NCBI GenBank assembly: GCA_002390225.1
Contig: DGOW01000082.1
Span: forward strand, 62,001 to 126,000
Length of the DNA stretch: 64,000 bases
Direction: 5' to 3'
DNA from: Gemmatimonadales bacterium UBA4456
Lineage (GTDB): Bacteria > Gemmatimonadota > Gemmatimonadetes > Longimicrobiales > Gaopeijiaceae
Numbering within the stretch: position 1 is the stretch's first letter; every line of letters begins with the position of its first letter. Shown piece by piece: positions 25,032 to 33,402 of the stretch. Both the position numbers and the translations under genes were made by a program. The notes below the pieces were generated by a model. That model did not search any database. It was not told the DNA's origin and worked only from the letters and a program-made list of their open reading frames with translations.

Positions 25032-25663
25032 GCTCTACTCTCGACGGAATCGGGTGAGGCCTGTCTCGTCTCGGCGGCAAGGCGAACGAAGTTCGTGATG
25101 ATCTGGCGCCCTGGCAGAGAGCTCTTCTCCGGGTGGTACTGAAGGCCCCACGTATTTGCGGCCCGCAGGCCGGCCGCAAAGCGACGTCCCTCGTAGGTTG
25201 ACCATGCGATCGCTGCGGCCGAATCGACGGGCTCGCAGATGTACGAGTTTGCGTAATACGCCACCAGTTGCTCGATCCCGTCGAAGATAGGGTCTTCCGC
25301 GGTCTCTACATCGTTCCACCCCATGTGAGGTACAACGGCGGACTCGAGGTGTCGCACACGACCGGGCACGAGCCCGATGCCGTGCCCGTCTGACTCATCC
25401 GAGGCATCAAACAGAAGCTGCATTCCCAGGCAGATCCCGAGGCACGGATAGCCCTCTTCGAGGCGCCTGCGCAGCGGGCCGATGTCGTCGGGTAGCGCGC
25501 GAGCGGCAGGCCCGAACGCGCCCACACCTGGAAGAACGAGACCATCGAGCCGCAGTGCCTTGTCCCAGTCCGATGTCACGGTAACCGTGGCTTGCGCCGC
25601 CTCGAGGGCTTTTCCAAGCGAGTGGAGATTACCCGCACCATAGTCGAACAGAGCCAGCTTCAT
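25028..25663 (-). CDS. hisH: Imidazole glycerol phosphate synthase, glutaminase subunit
   Basis: 211 residues from the ATG at 25663 (ATGA overlap with hisC). Class I glutamine amidotransferase: oxyanion PGVGAFG, nucleophile Cys in CLGICLGMQLLF (near residue 79), and the His-Glu of LQYHPEKS. Supplies ammonia to HisF. The open frame continues upstream into hisC, where it is an artefact. Confidence 0.95.
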   Translation of the reverse strand: MKLALFDYGAGNLHSLGKALEAAQATVTVTSDWDKALRLDGLVLPGVGAFGPAARALPDDIGPLRRRLEEGYPCLGICLGMQLLFDASDESDGHGIGLVPGRVRHLESAVVPHMGWNDVETAEDPIFDGIEQLVAYYANSYICEPVDSAAAIAWSTYEGRRFAAGLRAANTWGLQYHPEKSSLPGRQIITNFVRLAAETRQASPDSVESRA

Positions 25664-26727
25664 GAGACGACAGTCAGGTTGAAGGTGCGATCGAGAGCGT
25701 CGAGAAAGTCCTCCATCATCGGCCATGGTCCGACCGTCACTCGGAGGCCCTCGCCCAGTTCCGGAATTCCGGTGAAGGGACGTACACCGACGCCCACCTC
25801 CCGCAACGCGAGGGCATCGGCACGAGCCGCGCCTGTGGGGGCAGCGCATAGAATGAAGTTCGCCGCTGATGGCAGGGGGCGGAGATTGCGCGCGGTAAGC
25901 TCCTCGCTCAGTCGTGTCCGACTTTCGAGACATGGAGCGATGATGTCTGGGAGCCATCCCTCTTCGTCCCGAACCGCGGCCGCTGCTGCTGCGGCGGCTA
26001 GCCCTGACACCTTGTATGGTCCCCGCGATTTCTCGATGGCGAGCGCGACGTCGGGAGTACCGACGGCAAAGCCGCAGCGCAGGCCCGCGAGTCCGCAGGC
26101 CTTCGACGTCGTGCGCGCGACCAGCAGGTTCGGCATGTTCGACGCGTCACGGACCATCGTCTCACCAGCGAAGTCGGCGTAGGCCTCGTCAATGATGATG
26201 AGAGGTCCGTTCACCTCTCGCGCCTCGAGGAGATGGGTGACCCATTCTCTTGGCGTGAGGTGTCCCGTTGGGTTGTTGGGCCGGCAGATGTACACGACCG
26301 CTGGCCCGCCCTGGAGCAGCAGAGCGGGGTCACGGTCCGCTGCGGCCCAGGACACGGCTCGAGTCTTGAGTCCGTTCATCCGCGCGAACGGCTCGACCAT
26401 GGAGAACGTCGGTGCTGCATACGAGATGTGCGCTCCGGGACCCCACGCGGCTCGGAACGTAGAGTCGAGAACGTCGTCGGAACCGGCGCCTGTCGTGACA
26501 CTTTCTATGGATATATCGAAGCGTTCAGCGACGGCACGTCGTAACTCGTCGGCGTACAACTCGGGATAGCGGGCGAGATCATCTACGGATGCGCTTCGAA
26601 TCCGCTCCAGAGCGCCCGGGTGCGTACCCCACAGGTTCGTGTTGTCGCTGAGATCGAGCCGAACAGGTGCCCGCTCCGGGTCATAGCGGCGGACGGCGTC
26701 GTAGTCGGGGCGAGGGAAAGAAGTCAT
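25660..26727 (-). CDS. hisC: Histidinol-phosphate aminotransferase
   Basis: 355 residues, fold-type I PLP enzyme. LDLSDNTNLWG at the start, TTGAGSDDVLD, CRPNNPTG, IDEAYADF and the PLP lysine in ARTTSKACGLAGLRCGF are visible. It converts imidazole acetol phosphate to histidinol phosphate. Overlaps hisD and hisH by 4 bases each. Confidence 0.94.
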   Translation of the reverse strand: MTSFPRPDYDAVRRYDPERAPVRLDLSDNTNLWGTHPGALERIRSASVDDLARYPELYADELRRAVAERFDISIESVTTGAGSDDVLDSTFRAAWGPGAHISYAAPTFSMVEPFARMNGLKTRAVSWAAADRDPALLLQGGPAVVYICRPNNPTGHLTPREWVTHLLEAREVNGPLIIIDEAYADFAGETMVRDASNMPNLLVARTTSKACGLAGLRCGFAVGTPDVALAIEKSRGPYKVSGLAAAAAAAAVRDEEGWLPDIIAPCLESRTRLSEELTARNLRPLPSAANFILCAAPTGAARADALALREVGVGVRPFTGIPELGEGLRVTVGPWPMMEDFLDALDRTFNLTVVS

Positions 26728-28058
26728 GCCCGAGTCTCTTTCGGCCGAGATGCACGAGCGCGGGCGGCGTCAGCGTGAGCGGGTAGACCCTCCTCGTCGG
26801 CGAGACGGGCGACATCGTCTGACATCGCGGCCGCGCCGCCCGCGTCGATCTCCTGGATCGTGAACGAGCGCAGGAAGTGGTGTGTGGACAGACCGGAAAA
26901 ACTTCGGGCGCGCCCCGCAGTTGGAAGAACGTGGTTCGCGCCTGTGATGTAGTCACCGAACGCCACCGAGGCAGCCGGGCCGACGAAGGTCGTACCGGCG
27001 TTTCGCAGCGCTCGGGCCTGCTCAGCTGCGGCCTCTGTCATGATGGAGAGGTGTTCCGGCGCGAAGTCGTCCGTGAACTGCAGTGCTTGGTCGATGGAGT
27101 CGGCCACGAGGATGGCCCCGCACCCAGCCAGGGCGTCCCGCACGATCTCATGGCGCGGCGTGGTCGCCGCGAGTCGCTCGATCGCAGCCTTGACCCGGGC
27201 CGCGATATCCGCTCGGGTGGTGACCACGACGCAGGCTGCGTCCGGATCGTGCTCTGCCTGAGCGAGCACCTCGTGCGCGACGAGTACTGGATCAGCCGTG
27301 TGGTCGGCGAGGACCAGAACTTCGGACGGACCTGCGGGCGAATCGATGACGACCTGCCCGGCGACCTGTCGTTTCGCTTCTGTGACCCATCGGTTGCCCG
27401 GACCGACGATAGCATCCACCGCGGGGACGGTTTCCGTTCCATGCGCGAGAGCCGCGACCGCGCCGGCCCCGCCGACAGAAAAAAGGCGGTCCGCACCGGC
27501 GATCGCACACGCGGCGAGGACGGCCTCGGGAGGACGTCCATGCGGTCCCGGAGGGGAGCAGACCACGACCTGGTCCACTCCGGCGGCTCGTGCCGGTACG
27601 ACACCCATGAGCACCGAGCTCGGGTAGGCGGCGGTCCCGCCGGGGGCGTAGACGCCCACGTGCTCGAGCGCGACCCAGCTGCGTGTGATGCGCACGCCTG
27701 GTTCGATATCGACCGTCACGCCTTGTGGGAGTTGCGCCTCATGAAAGCGACGAATGTTCGTGGCAGCCCGCTCAAGCGCAGAGCGCACGTCGGGTTGAAG
27801 TCGCTCGACGGCCAGAGCCCACTCGGAACTCGGGACCTCCACCACCAGTCCTTCTACGCCGTCGAATCGTGCAGCCATCTCGATCAGGGCCACGTCGCCT
27901 TTGCTTCGGACGTTGGCCATCAGTGATGCAACTGCGTCCGATACGCCCGCTTCCGCCATGGGCTCGCGCTGGATCAATGTGGCCCGATCCGCGTCGGTCA
28001 GGTCCGAGATTCGGCCAGCCACCCGAAACGTGAGGTCGGGGACGTTCACGTCGGTCAT
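26724..28058 (-). CDS. hisD: Histidinol dehydrogenase
   Basis: 444 residues. Recognisable blocks: YAPGGTAAYPSSVLMGVVPA, GNRWVTEAKRQV, GPSEVLVLAD, the zinc ligands Gln and His in LAQAEHDPDA, and the C-terminal GANHVLPT. The closing glycine-rich FSGLSTHHFLRSF region is also present. It catalyses the last two NAD-dependent oxidations to histidine. Start ATG at 28058 overlaps hisG by 4 bases. Confidence 0.96.
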   Translation of the reverse strand: MTDVNVPDLTFRVAGRISDLTDADRATLIQREPMAEAGVSDAVASLMANVRSKGDVALIEMAARFDGVEGLVVEVPSSEWALAVERLQPDVRSALERAATNIRRFHEAQLPQGVTVDIEPGVRITRSWVALEHVGVYAPGGTAAYPSSVLMGVVPARAAGVDQVVVCSPPGPHGRPPEAVLAACAIAGADRLFSVGGAGAVAALAHGTETVPAVDAIVGPGNRWVTEAKRQVAGQVVIDSPAGPSEVLVLADHTADPVLVAHEVLAQAEHDPDAACVVVTTRADIAARVKAAIERLAATTPRHEIVRDALAGCGAILVADSIDQALQFTDDFAPEHLSIMTEAAAEQARALRNAGTTFVGPAASVAFGDYITGANHVLPTAGRARSFSGLSTHHFLRSFTIQEIDAGGAAAMSDDVARLADEEGLPAHADAARARASRPKETRA

Positions 28059-28936
28059 GGCATCAGCCTTTCGATACGGGTGACGAGGATTCCTTCCGCA
28101 CCGAGCTCCTTGAGCTGTGAGATCGTCTGATAGACACGATCCGCGTCCACGACTGCATGCGCTGCCACCCAGTCACCGGAGTCGAGGACCTCTACAATTG
28201 TCGGTCCTGAAAGCCCGGGAATGACCGTGCGGACCTCCTCTAATCGGGCCTTGGGCACATTGGTCATCAAATAGCGTTTCTCCTGAGCGCGGATCACGGA
28301 TTCAAGCGCGTTGGAGAGCTCATCGATCGCGGTACGCGTGCGCGTGTCGGCAAGCGCAGCCGGTGAGGCAACGAGTCGGGCGGTAGACCACATGATCGTT
28401 TCGACCTCGCGGAGGCCGTTGACGCGCAGGGTAGAGCCGGTGGAGACGAGATCGACGATGACGTCCGCGACGCCCAGGTGAGGAGCGATCTCCGCCGCGC
28501 CACCAACCGGGGCGACTTGGATCTCTGTGCCGATGCGTTCAAAGTACCGGCGCGCGATCGCCGGGAACGAGGTTGCGACCCGTGTACCGGCTGGAAGATC
28601 GCTCGCTCGCTCTACGCGGGCTTCGTCCTTTACCGCGATGGCCAGTCTGCAGCGCCCAAAACCGAGGTCGAGGACCTCCTCGATGTCACGCCCGCTCTCT
28701 GCGACAAGGTCGGCGCCGGTCACACCGATTTCGGCCGCGCCATCTGCGATGTACTCGGGCACGTCTCCGGCTCGGACGAAGATCGCCTCGAACTCACCGC
28801 CGAGCGACGCAACGAGTGCACGATCTGCGCGAAAGGCGGCCTTGAGGCCCGCCTGCTCGAAGAGCGCGAGCGATTGTTCGGAGAGACGACCCTTATTGGG
28901 GAGTGCAACGCGGATCGCGCGGGGTTCGGTAGTCAT
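28055..28936 (-). CDS. hisG: ATP phosphoribosyltransferase, long form
   Basis: 293 residues from the ATG at 28936 (a second ATG 12 bases upstream has no ribosome site). The catalytic domain has VALPNKGRLSEQSL and the PRPP loop VDLVSTGSTLRVNGL. A C-terminal regulatory domain (about 215-290, MTNVPKARLEEVRTVIPGLSGPT) marks the homohexameric long form, normally feedback-inhibited by histidine and independent of HisZ. First enzyme of the pathway and first gene of the operon. An attenuator lies 50 bases upstream. Confidence 0.95.
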   Translation of the reverse strand: MTTEPRAIRVALPNKGRLSEQSLALFEQAGLKAAFRADRALVASLGGEFEAIFVRAGDVPEYIADGAAEIGVTGADLVAESGRDIEEVLDLGFGRCRLAIAVKDEARVERASDLPAGTRVATSFPAIARRYFERIGTEIQVAPVGGAAEIAPHLGVADVIVDLVSTGSTLRVNGLREVETIMWSTARLVASPAALADTRTRTAIDELSNALESVIRAQEKRYLMTNVPKARLEEVRTVIPGLSGPTIVEVLDSGDWVAAHAVVDADRVYQTISQLKELGAEGILVTRIERLMP

Positions 28937-28986
28937 GGCTCTATCCATGTGATCGGTTCAGGTCGGATCGGCCCGGAACGAGTCGC

Positions 28987-29020
28987 AAAAAAAATCGCGC
29001 CCCGTCCGAGACGGGCCGCG
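28987..29020 (-). terminator. Rho-independent terminator of the his attenuator
   Basis: On the minus strand an 11-bp stem (arms 29010-29020 and 28996-29006, one G-G mismatch) with loop TCG is followed by A and eight T (28987-28994). It stands between the histidine-rich leader peptide and hisG, 50 bases before the hisG start. A strong intrinsic terminator ahead of the structural genes is the core of an attenuator. A segment inside the leader coding region (ACGGGT, around 29073-29078) could pair with GCCCGT of the 5' arm as part of an antiterminator; that alternative fold is inference. Confidence 0.85.
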
Positions 29021-29051
29021 AAGGGTCATGCTGGCAGATCGGAACGTCCGG

Positions 29052-29123
29052 CTACAGCAGCCTCTCGCCACCCGTTGAGGTCGCGTGATGGTGATGATGT
29101 CGGGCGTGGATCAGGTTTGTCAT
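29052..29123 (-). CDS. hisL: Histidine operon leader peptide (23 aa, five consecutive His)
   Basis: ATG at 29123, TAG at 29052-29054. The peptide begins MTNLIHAR, has histidines at residues 6 and 9-13 (codons CAC, then CAT CAT CAC CAT CAC), and ends GERLL. It is followed 31 bases later by a strong terminator and then by hisG, on the same strand. In his attenuation, a ribosome stalled at His codons when charged tRNA-His is scarce lets an antiterminator form. No good Shine-Dalgarno site is seen before the ATG, which leaves open a leaderless start or weak initiation. Too short for standard gene callers. Confidence 0.85.
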   Translation of the reverse strand: MTNLIHARHHHHHATSTGGERLL

Positions 29124-29155
29124 AGGGCGGAAAAGCTCGAAACAGTCGCCAGGGG

Positions 29156-29185
29156 CGTCAACCCGCTTGGTGTTCGTTTTATCAT
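29156..29185. promoter_or_regulatory. Divergent his / uvrA promoter region (candidate elements)
   Basis: On the minus strand TTGACG (29156-29161) is a good -35 for the his leader, though no good -10 follows at normal spacing. On the plus strand TATCAT (29180-29185) is a good -10 for uvrA and lies only 7 bases before its ATG, which would give a leaderless or nearly leaderless message. Both are by-eye assignments. Confidence 0.35.
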
Positions 29186-29192
29186 CCCCCTT

Positions 29193-32042
29193 ATGAACGA
29201 TCCGATCCGGATCCGGGGCGCCCGGCAGAATAACCTCAAGGAGATCGACCTCGATCTCCCGCGTCGTGCGTTCACCGTGATCACAGGTCCGTCAGGCTCG
29301 GGGAAGAGTTCCCTCGCCCTCGACACGCTCTTCGCGGAGGGACAGCGCCGCTACGTCGAGTCGCTGTCGACGTACGCCAAGCAATTCCTCGAGCGGATGG
29401 AGAAGCCGGATGTCGACTCCGTAGAGGGAATCTCCCCGGCCGTCGCGATCGAGCAGAAGAATCCGACCAAATCCAGCCGGTCGACTGTCGGTACAGCGAC
29501 GGAGGTCTACGACTACATGCGCCTGCTCTGGGCGCGTGTCGGACGGACGCACTGCCCTGAGTGCGATCGTCACGTCCAGCCGGATACCGTATCCACGGCG
29601 GTAGATCGGGTGCTCGAGCTCGGATCCGGCTTGCGGATCCAGGTTGCTTTCCCCCTCCCGCGGAGCGCCGAGATCAAGCACGAGCTGGTCGTCTCGAACC
29701 TCAGGACTCTCGGGTTCGTCCGACTGCTCGTTGACGGAGAGCCCGTCGACATTTCGGGGCCCGAAGCGGATACGCCCGGCGACCTCGGACGTGATCTCAC
29801 CGACTCCGACGAGCTGCTGGTCGTCGTCGATCGTGTCAAAACCGACCCTGACGACACCGACCGCCTGGCCGACTCACTCGGCACGTGCTTTTTCGAAGGA
29901 GAGGGGGAGGCTGTGGTCCTCACTTCAGGTGACGACACGCTCCCCGACCGGCTCCTCTTCACGGAACACTTCCGGTGTCCTGATCACCCCGAAGTGGTGT
30001 TCCTGGAGCCCACACCTCAGCTCTTTTCCTTCAATAACCCGTACGGGACGTGCTCCCTGTGTACCGGCTTCGGTGCGACGCTCGACTACGATCCCGAGCT
30101 GATCATCCCGGTGCCAGAACGGTCGCTCGCAGAGGACGTGGTCGATCCATGGTCCGCGCCTCGGTATAAGCGGGAACGTGCGAAATTGAAGGAGTTCGGG
30201 ACCAATTCGGGCGTCTCGCTCTATTCGCCTTGGAACGAACTCCCGGAGAAGTTCAGGACGGAGGTCCTCTACGGGACCAAGGGCTTCAAGGGCGTAATCC
30301 CGTTCCTCGTCTCCCGTGAGAAGAAGCGCTACAAGCAATACATCAGGGTATGGCTTCGGAAGTATCAGGCGCCTAAGACATGCAGAGAGTGCGGTGGCGC
30401 GCGCGTGCGTCCAGAGGCGCTGAACATTCGGGTGTCAGGCCGAACGATCGGCGATGTATCCGAGCTGCCGTTGGAAGACCTCGCGCCGTGGCTTGCTGGG
30501 CTCGAGCTCTCGAAGATGGAGGCGCAGATCGCGGAGACGATCATGCGCGAGCTTACGTCGCGAGTCGGATTCCTCGTGGACGTAGGACTCGGTTACCTGT
30601 CCATGAGTCGGCAGATGCGCACGCTCTCCGGTGGAGAAGCGCAGCGCATCAACCTCGCGAATTCGCTCGGCTCCGCCTTGGTAGACACGCTCTACGTTCT
30701 CGATGAGCCGACAGTGGGGCTGCACCCTCGTGATACGGGTGCACTCCTCGATCTTCTGCAGAGACTCCGGGCTGCCGGCAATACGGTCGTCGTCGTCGAG
30801 CACGACACGCAGGCGATCCGCGCTTCCGACCACATCGTCGAACTCGGGCCAGCGTCGGGTGAGCATGGTGGGCAGATCGTGTTTGAAGGCACGGCGGATG
30901 AGCTGGAGGCCGTGGATACGGTGACTGGTCGTTATCTGTCCGGGCGCTCGCCGATCGATGGTGCCGAGCGTCCGCGTCCAATCGATGGACCCGCCCTCGT
31001 GCTCCGTGGCGCGACACAGCACAACCTCCAGGACGTGGACGTGGAGATCCCGCTTGGCACGCTGACTCTGGTCACGGGCGTGTCAGGTTCGGGCAAGTCG
31101 ACACTCATCCACGACGTCCTGTATCGGGCAGCGGAGCGGGAGATGGGCTCGGGAGAGACGAGCGCGAAGGAGCACTTGGGGGAGGTCGTAGGGGACTACT
31201 CCTCCCTCAAGGGGCTCGCGAACCTCGACGAAGTGGTGCTGGTGGACCAGGCGCCCATCGGGAGAACTCCTCGCTCGAATCCGGTGACGTACATCAAGGC
31301 GTGGGACGCAATCCGAAAGCTCTTCGCCGCTGCACCCATTTCACAGGAGCGCGGCTACACCCCGGGGCACTTCAGCTTCAACGTCGAAGGTGGCCGATGC
31401 GAGGAGTGCAAGGGCGCGGGGGCTGTGGAGGTCGAGATGATCTTCATGGCCGACGTCTATGTGCCGTGCGAGGCGTGTGGAGGTCGCCGGTACAAGCGGG
31501 AAGTCCTCGACGTGAAGATCAGCGGCAAGACTGTCGCCGAAGTGCTCGAGCTCACTGTCGATGAGGCGATCCGTTTCTTCATCCGCGAGCGCCGGCTTGG
31601 CAAGACGCTGTGGCAGCTGCAGCAGGTGGGACTTGGCTACCTGCGTCTCGGCCAGCCCGCAACGACGCTCTCGGGCGGTGAGTCCCAGCGACTCAAGGTT
31701 GCGCGTGAACTGGCCCGGGTGTCGGGGAAGAAGGGACGGAAACTCTACATCCTCGATGAGCCGACGACCGGCCTCGCGGGGGAGGACGTCCGCAAGCTTG
31801 TCGAAGTACTTGGTCGGCTGGTGGAGGCGGGCAACACCGTGGTCGTCATCGAGCACAACCTGGATGTGATTCGGGCTGCCGACTGGGTGATCGATCTCGG
31901 ACCAGACGCAGGTGTCCGCGGCGGCCAGGTGGTCGGTGTCGGGCGCCCTGAGACGATCGCGAGCATTCCCGAGAGTCACACCGGCCGATATCTAGCTGAG
32001 GCAATACGTGAGGCCGCACGCCAGAGCCTGAAGGCCCCCTAG
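29193..32042 (+). CDS. uvrA: Excinuclease ABC subunit A
   Basis: 949 residues from the ATG at 29193 (MNDPIRIRGARQNNLKEID, the standard beginning); the frame is open further up across the his leader region and is not coding there. Two ABC modules: Walker A GPSGSGKSSL and GVSGSGKSTL, signatures LSGGEAQRINLA and LSGGESQRLKVA, Walker B LYVLDEPTVGL and LYILDEPTTGL. Zinc knuckles are at CSLC and at CEEC with CEAC. It recognises bulky DNA lesions and loads UvrB. Single gene, divergent from the his operon. Confidence 0.97.
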   Translation: MNDPIRIRGARQNNLKEIDLDLPRRAFTVITGPSGSGKSSLALDTLFAEGQRRYVESLSTYAKQFLERMEKPDVDSVEGISPAVAIEQKNPTKSSRSTVGTATEVYDYMRLLWARVGRTHCPECDRHVQPDTVSTAVDRVLELGSGLRIQVAFPLPRSAEIKHELVVSNLRTLGFVRLLVDGEPVDISGPEADTPGDLGRDLTDSDELLVVVDRVKTDPDDTDRLADSLGTCFFEGEGEAVVLTSGDDTLPDRLLFTEHFRCPDHPEVVFLEPTPQLFSFNNPYGTCSLCTGFGATLDYDPELIIPVPERSLAEDVVDPWSAPRYKRERAKLKEFGTNSGVSLYSPWNELPEKFRTEVLYGTKGFKGVIPFLVSREKKRYKQYIRVWLRKYQAPKTCRECGGARVRPEALNIRVSGRTIGDVSELPLEDLAPWLAGLELSKMEAQIAETIMRELTSRVGFLVDVGLGYLSMSRQMRTLSGGEAQRINLANSLGSALVDTLYVLDEPTVGLHPRDTGALLDLLQRLRAAGNTVVVVEHDTQAIRASDHIVELGPASGEHGGQIVFEGTADELEAVDTVTGRYLSGRSPIDGAERPRPIDGPALVLRGATQHNLQDVDVEIPLGTLTLVTGVSGSGKSTLIHDVLYRAAEREMGSGETSAKEHLGEVVGDYSSLKGLANLDEVVLVDQAPIGRTPRSNPVTYIKAWDAIRKLFAAAPISQERGYTPGHFSFNVEGGRCEECKGAGAVEVEMIFMADVYVPCEACGGRRYKREVLDVKISGKTVAEVLELTVDEAIRFFIRERRLGKTLWQLQQVGLGYLRLGQPATTLSGGESQRLKVARELARVSGKKGRKLYILDEPTTGLAGEDVRKLVEVLGRLVEAGNTVVVIEHNLDVIRAADWVIDLGPDAGVRGGQVVGVGRPETIASIPESHTGRYLAEAIREAARQSLKAP

Positions 32043-32126
32043 CCGAACTTACCGAAGCCTGAAGCCCACGTGAGGTCAGCCATTCGCAGGTCGAGTGATG
32101 TGATCACCCGTGAGTCCGACGAGCCC

Positions 32127-33143
32127 ATGTTCAACGACTCCCCCGCCGTAAGCGTCCTGATGCCGGTACGCGACGGTCAGCTGCACCTCGACGAGGCTAT
32201 GGCCTCGCTGCTTGCGCAGACGTTCCCTGACTTCGAGATCCTGGTCGTCGACGATGGGTCGACGGATGATACGCCAGGCCAACTCAAGCATTGGGCCGAG
32301 GAAGACGACCGGGTCCGCGTGATCACCTCGGAGCCTGTCGGGATCGTGCGCGCGCTGGAGCTCGGGCGTGGTGAAGCGCGTGGCCGCTACCTCGCGCGTA
32401 TGGACGCGGACGATGTGGCAGACCCCCGCCGATTCGCCGCGCAGTTCTCCATGATGGAGAACCACCCGACACTCTCCGGGTGCGGGTGTGGTGTCCGGTA
32501 CTTCCCACCAGAGGCTGTTCGGGGCGGGGCTCGCCGCTACGAGGCATGGATCAACTCGATCCGATCCCCCGATGACGTTGCGCGATCCGTCTGGGTCGAA
32601 TGTCCGCTGGCTCATCCGACGTTCTTCCTTCGGTCTGCCTCGGTCGAGGGAGTCGGAGGCTACACAGATACCGGGTGGCCGGAGGACTACGACCTGATCC
32701 TGCGCCTCCATCGAGCCGGGCACCGGCTCGCCAATGTGCCGCAGGTACTCCACCGTTGGAGAGAGGGAGCAGACAGGCTGTCGCGCACTGACCTTCGGTA
32801 CTCACTCGGATCCTTCCTGCGCTGCCGCGTCCACCACCTGGTTCGGGGACCGCTGGCACACGGCCGAGACGTCGTGGTCTGGGGTGCAGGCCCCGTCGGC
32901 AAGACGTTCGCTCGAGCCCTTCAGGCGGAGGGCATCAGAGTCGCGGCCTTCGTCGAGCTCGACCCGAGGAAGATCGGCCAGGAGATCCACGGAGCACCTG
33001 TTCTGGACACGGGGCAGGCGCTCCAAATCCGCGGTCCCTTACACGCGTCGGCGGTAGGCCAGCCGGGTGCGCGGGCCCGGATAGAGGCCCTTCTGGAAGG
33101 GGCTGCAATGGCCCCGGGCGCAGACTTCGTCGCGGTTGGGTGA
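32127..33143 (+). CDS. Family 2 glycosyltransferase fused to a Rossmann-like domain
   Basis: 338 residues from the ATG at 32127. GT-A domain: VSVLMPVRDGQLHLDEAMAS, ILVVDDGSTDDT, the DxD-type metal site RMDADD, and GWPEDYDL as acceptor/catalytic region (about 1-220). From about residue 250, GRDVVVWGAGPVGKTFARAL, AAFVELDPRKIGQ and GAPVLDT form a nucleotide-binding Rossmann unit like those at the start of PglD-type sugar enzymes. There are no membrane segments. The sugar donor and acceptor are unknown. It starts 84 bases after uvrA and may be read with it. Confidence 0.8.
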   Translation: MFNDSPAVSVLMPVRDGQLHLDEAMASLLAQTFPDFEILVVDDGSTDDTPGQLKHWAEEDDRVRVITSEPVGIVRALELGRGEARGRYLARMDADDVADPRRFAAQFSMMENHPTLSGCGCGVRYFPPEAVRGGARRYEAWINSIRSPDDVARSVWVECPLAHPTFFLRSASVEGVGGYTDTGWPEDYDLILRLHRAGHRLANVPQVLHRWREGADRLSRTDLRYSLGSFLRCRVHHLVRGPLAHGRDVVVWGAGPVGKTFARALQAEGIRVAAFVELDPRKIGQEIHGAPVLDTGQALQIRGPLHASAVGQPGARARIEALLEGAAMAPGADFVAVG

Positions 33144-33402
33144 CCGAACAAGACTTCGAACAGGAAAAACCCTTGTAATGCATGGCTTTGCGCATAGTCG
33201 CAGAACCCCAAATCCAGCTTGGTCCGAGGCCTCGGAAGGGTTAGTTTTTACAGTCTCGGGAACCCTCCCTGGACACGCCAGAACACGCCTCCGTGCAAGT
33301 TGCGGACGGTTACGACGAGGAGCGAGTGCTTGCCTGATCCCGGAGCCCCGCTGAACGGCCCGCAGGCAGCTCGCTCAAACGCCCGACAGGACGACCGCAC
33401 GT
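33144..33402 (+). other. Intergenic region upstream of gyrA
   Basis: 259 bases with no supported gene; open frames here have no recognisable product. It contains one perfect 12-base palindrome, CCGAGGCCTCGG (33224-33235), followed by a T-rich stretch (GTTTTTA), possibly a weak terminator for the preceding glycosyltransferase, and presumably the gyrA promoter, which I could not assign. Confidence 0.4.

Noticed and set aside
29085..29192. N-terminal extension of UvrA starting with several Met
   Set aside because: It overlaps the his leader antisense; UvrA homologues begin at the Met at 29193.
33224..33235. Perfect palindrome CCGAGGCCTCGG as a terminator or operator
   Set aside because: No loop and no adjacent T-tract strong enough; kept only as a note in the intergenic entry.
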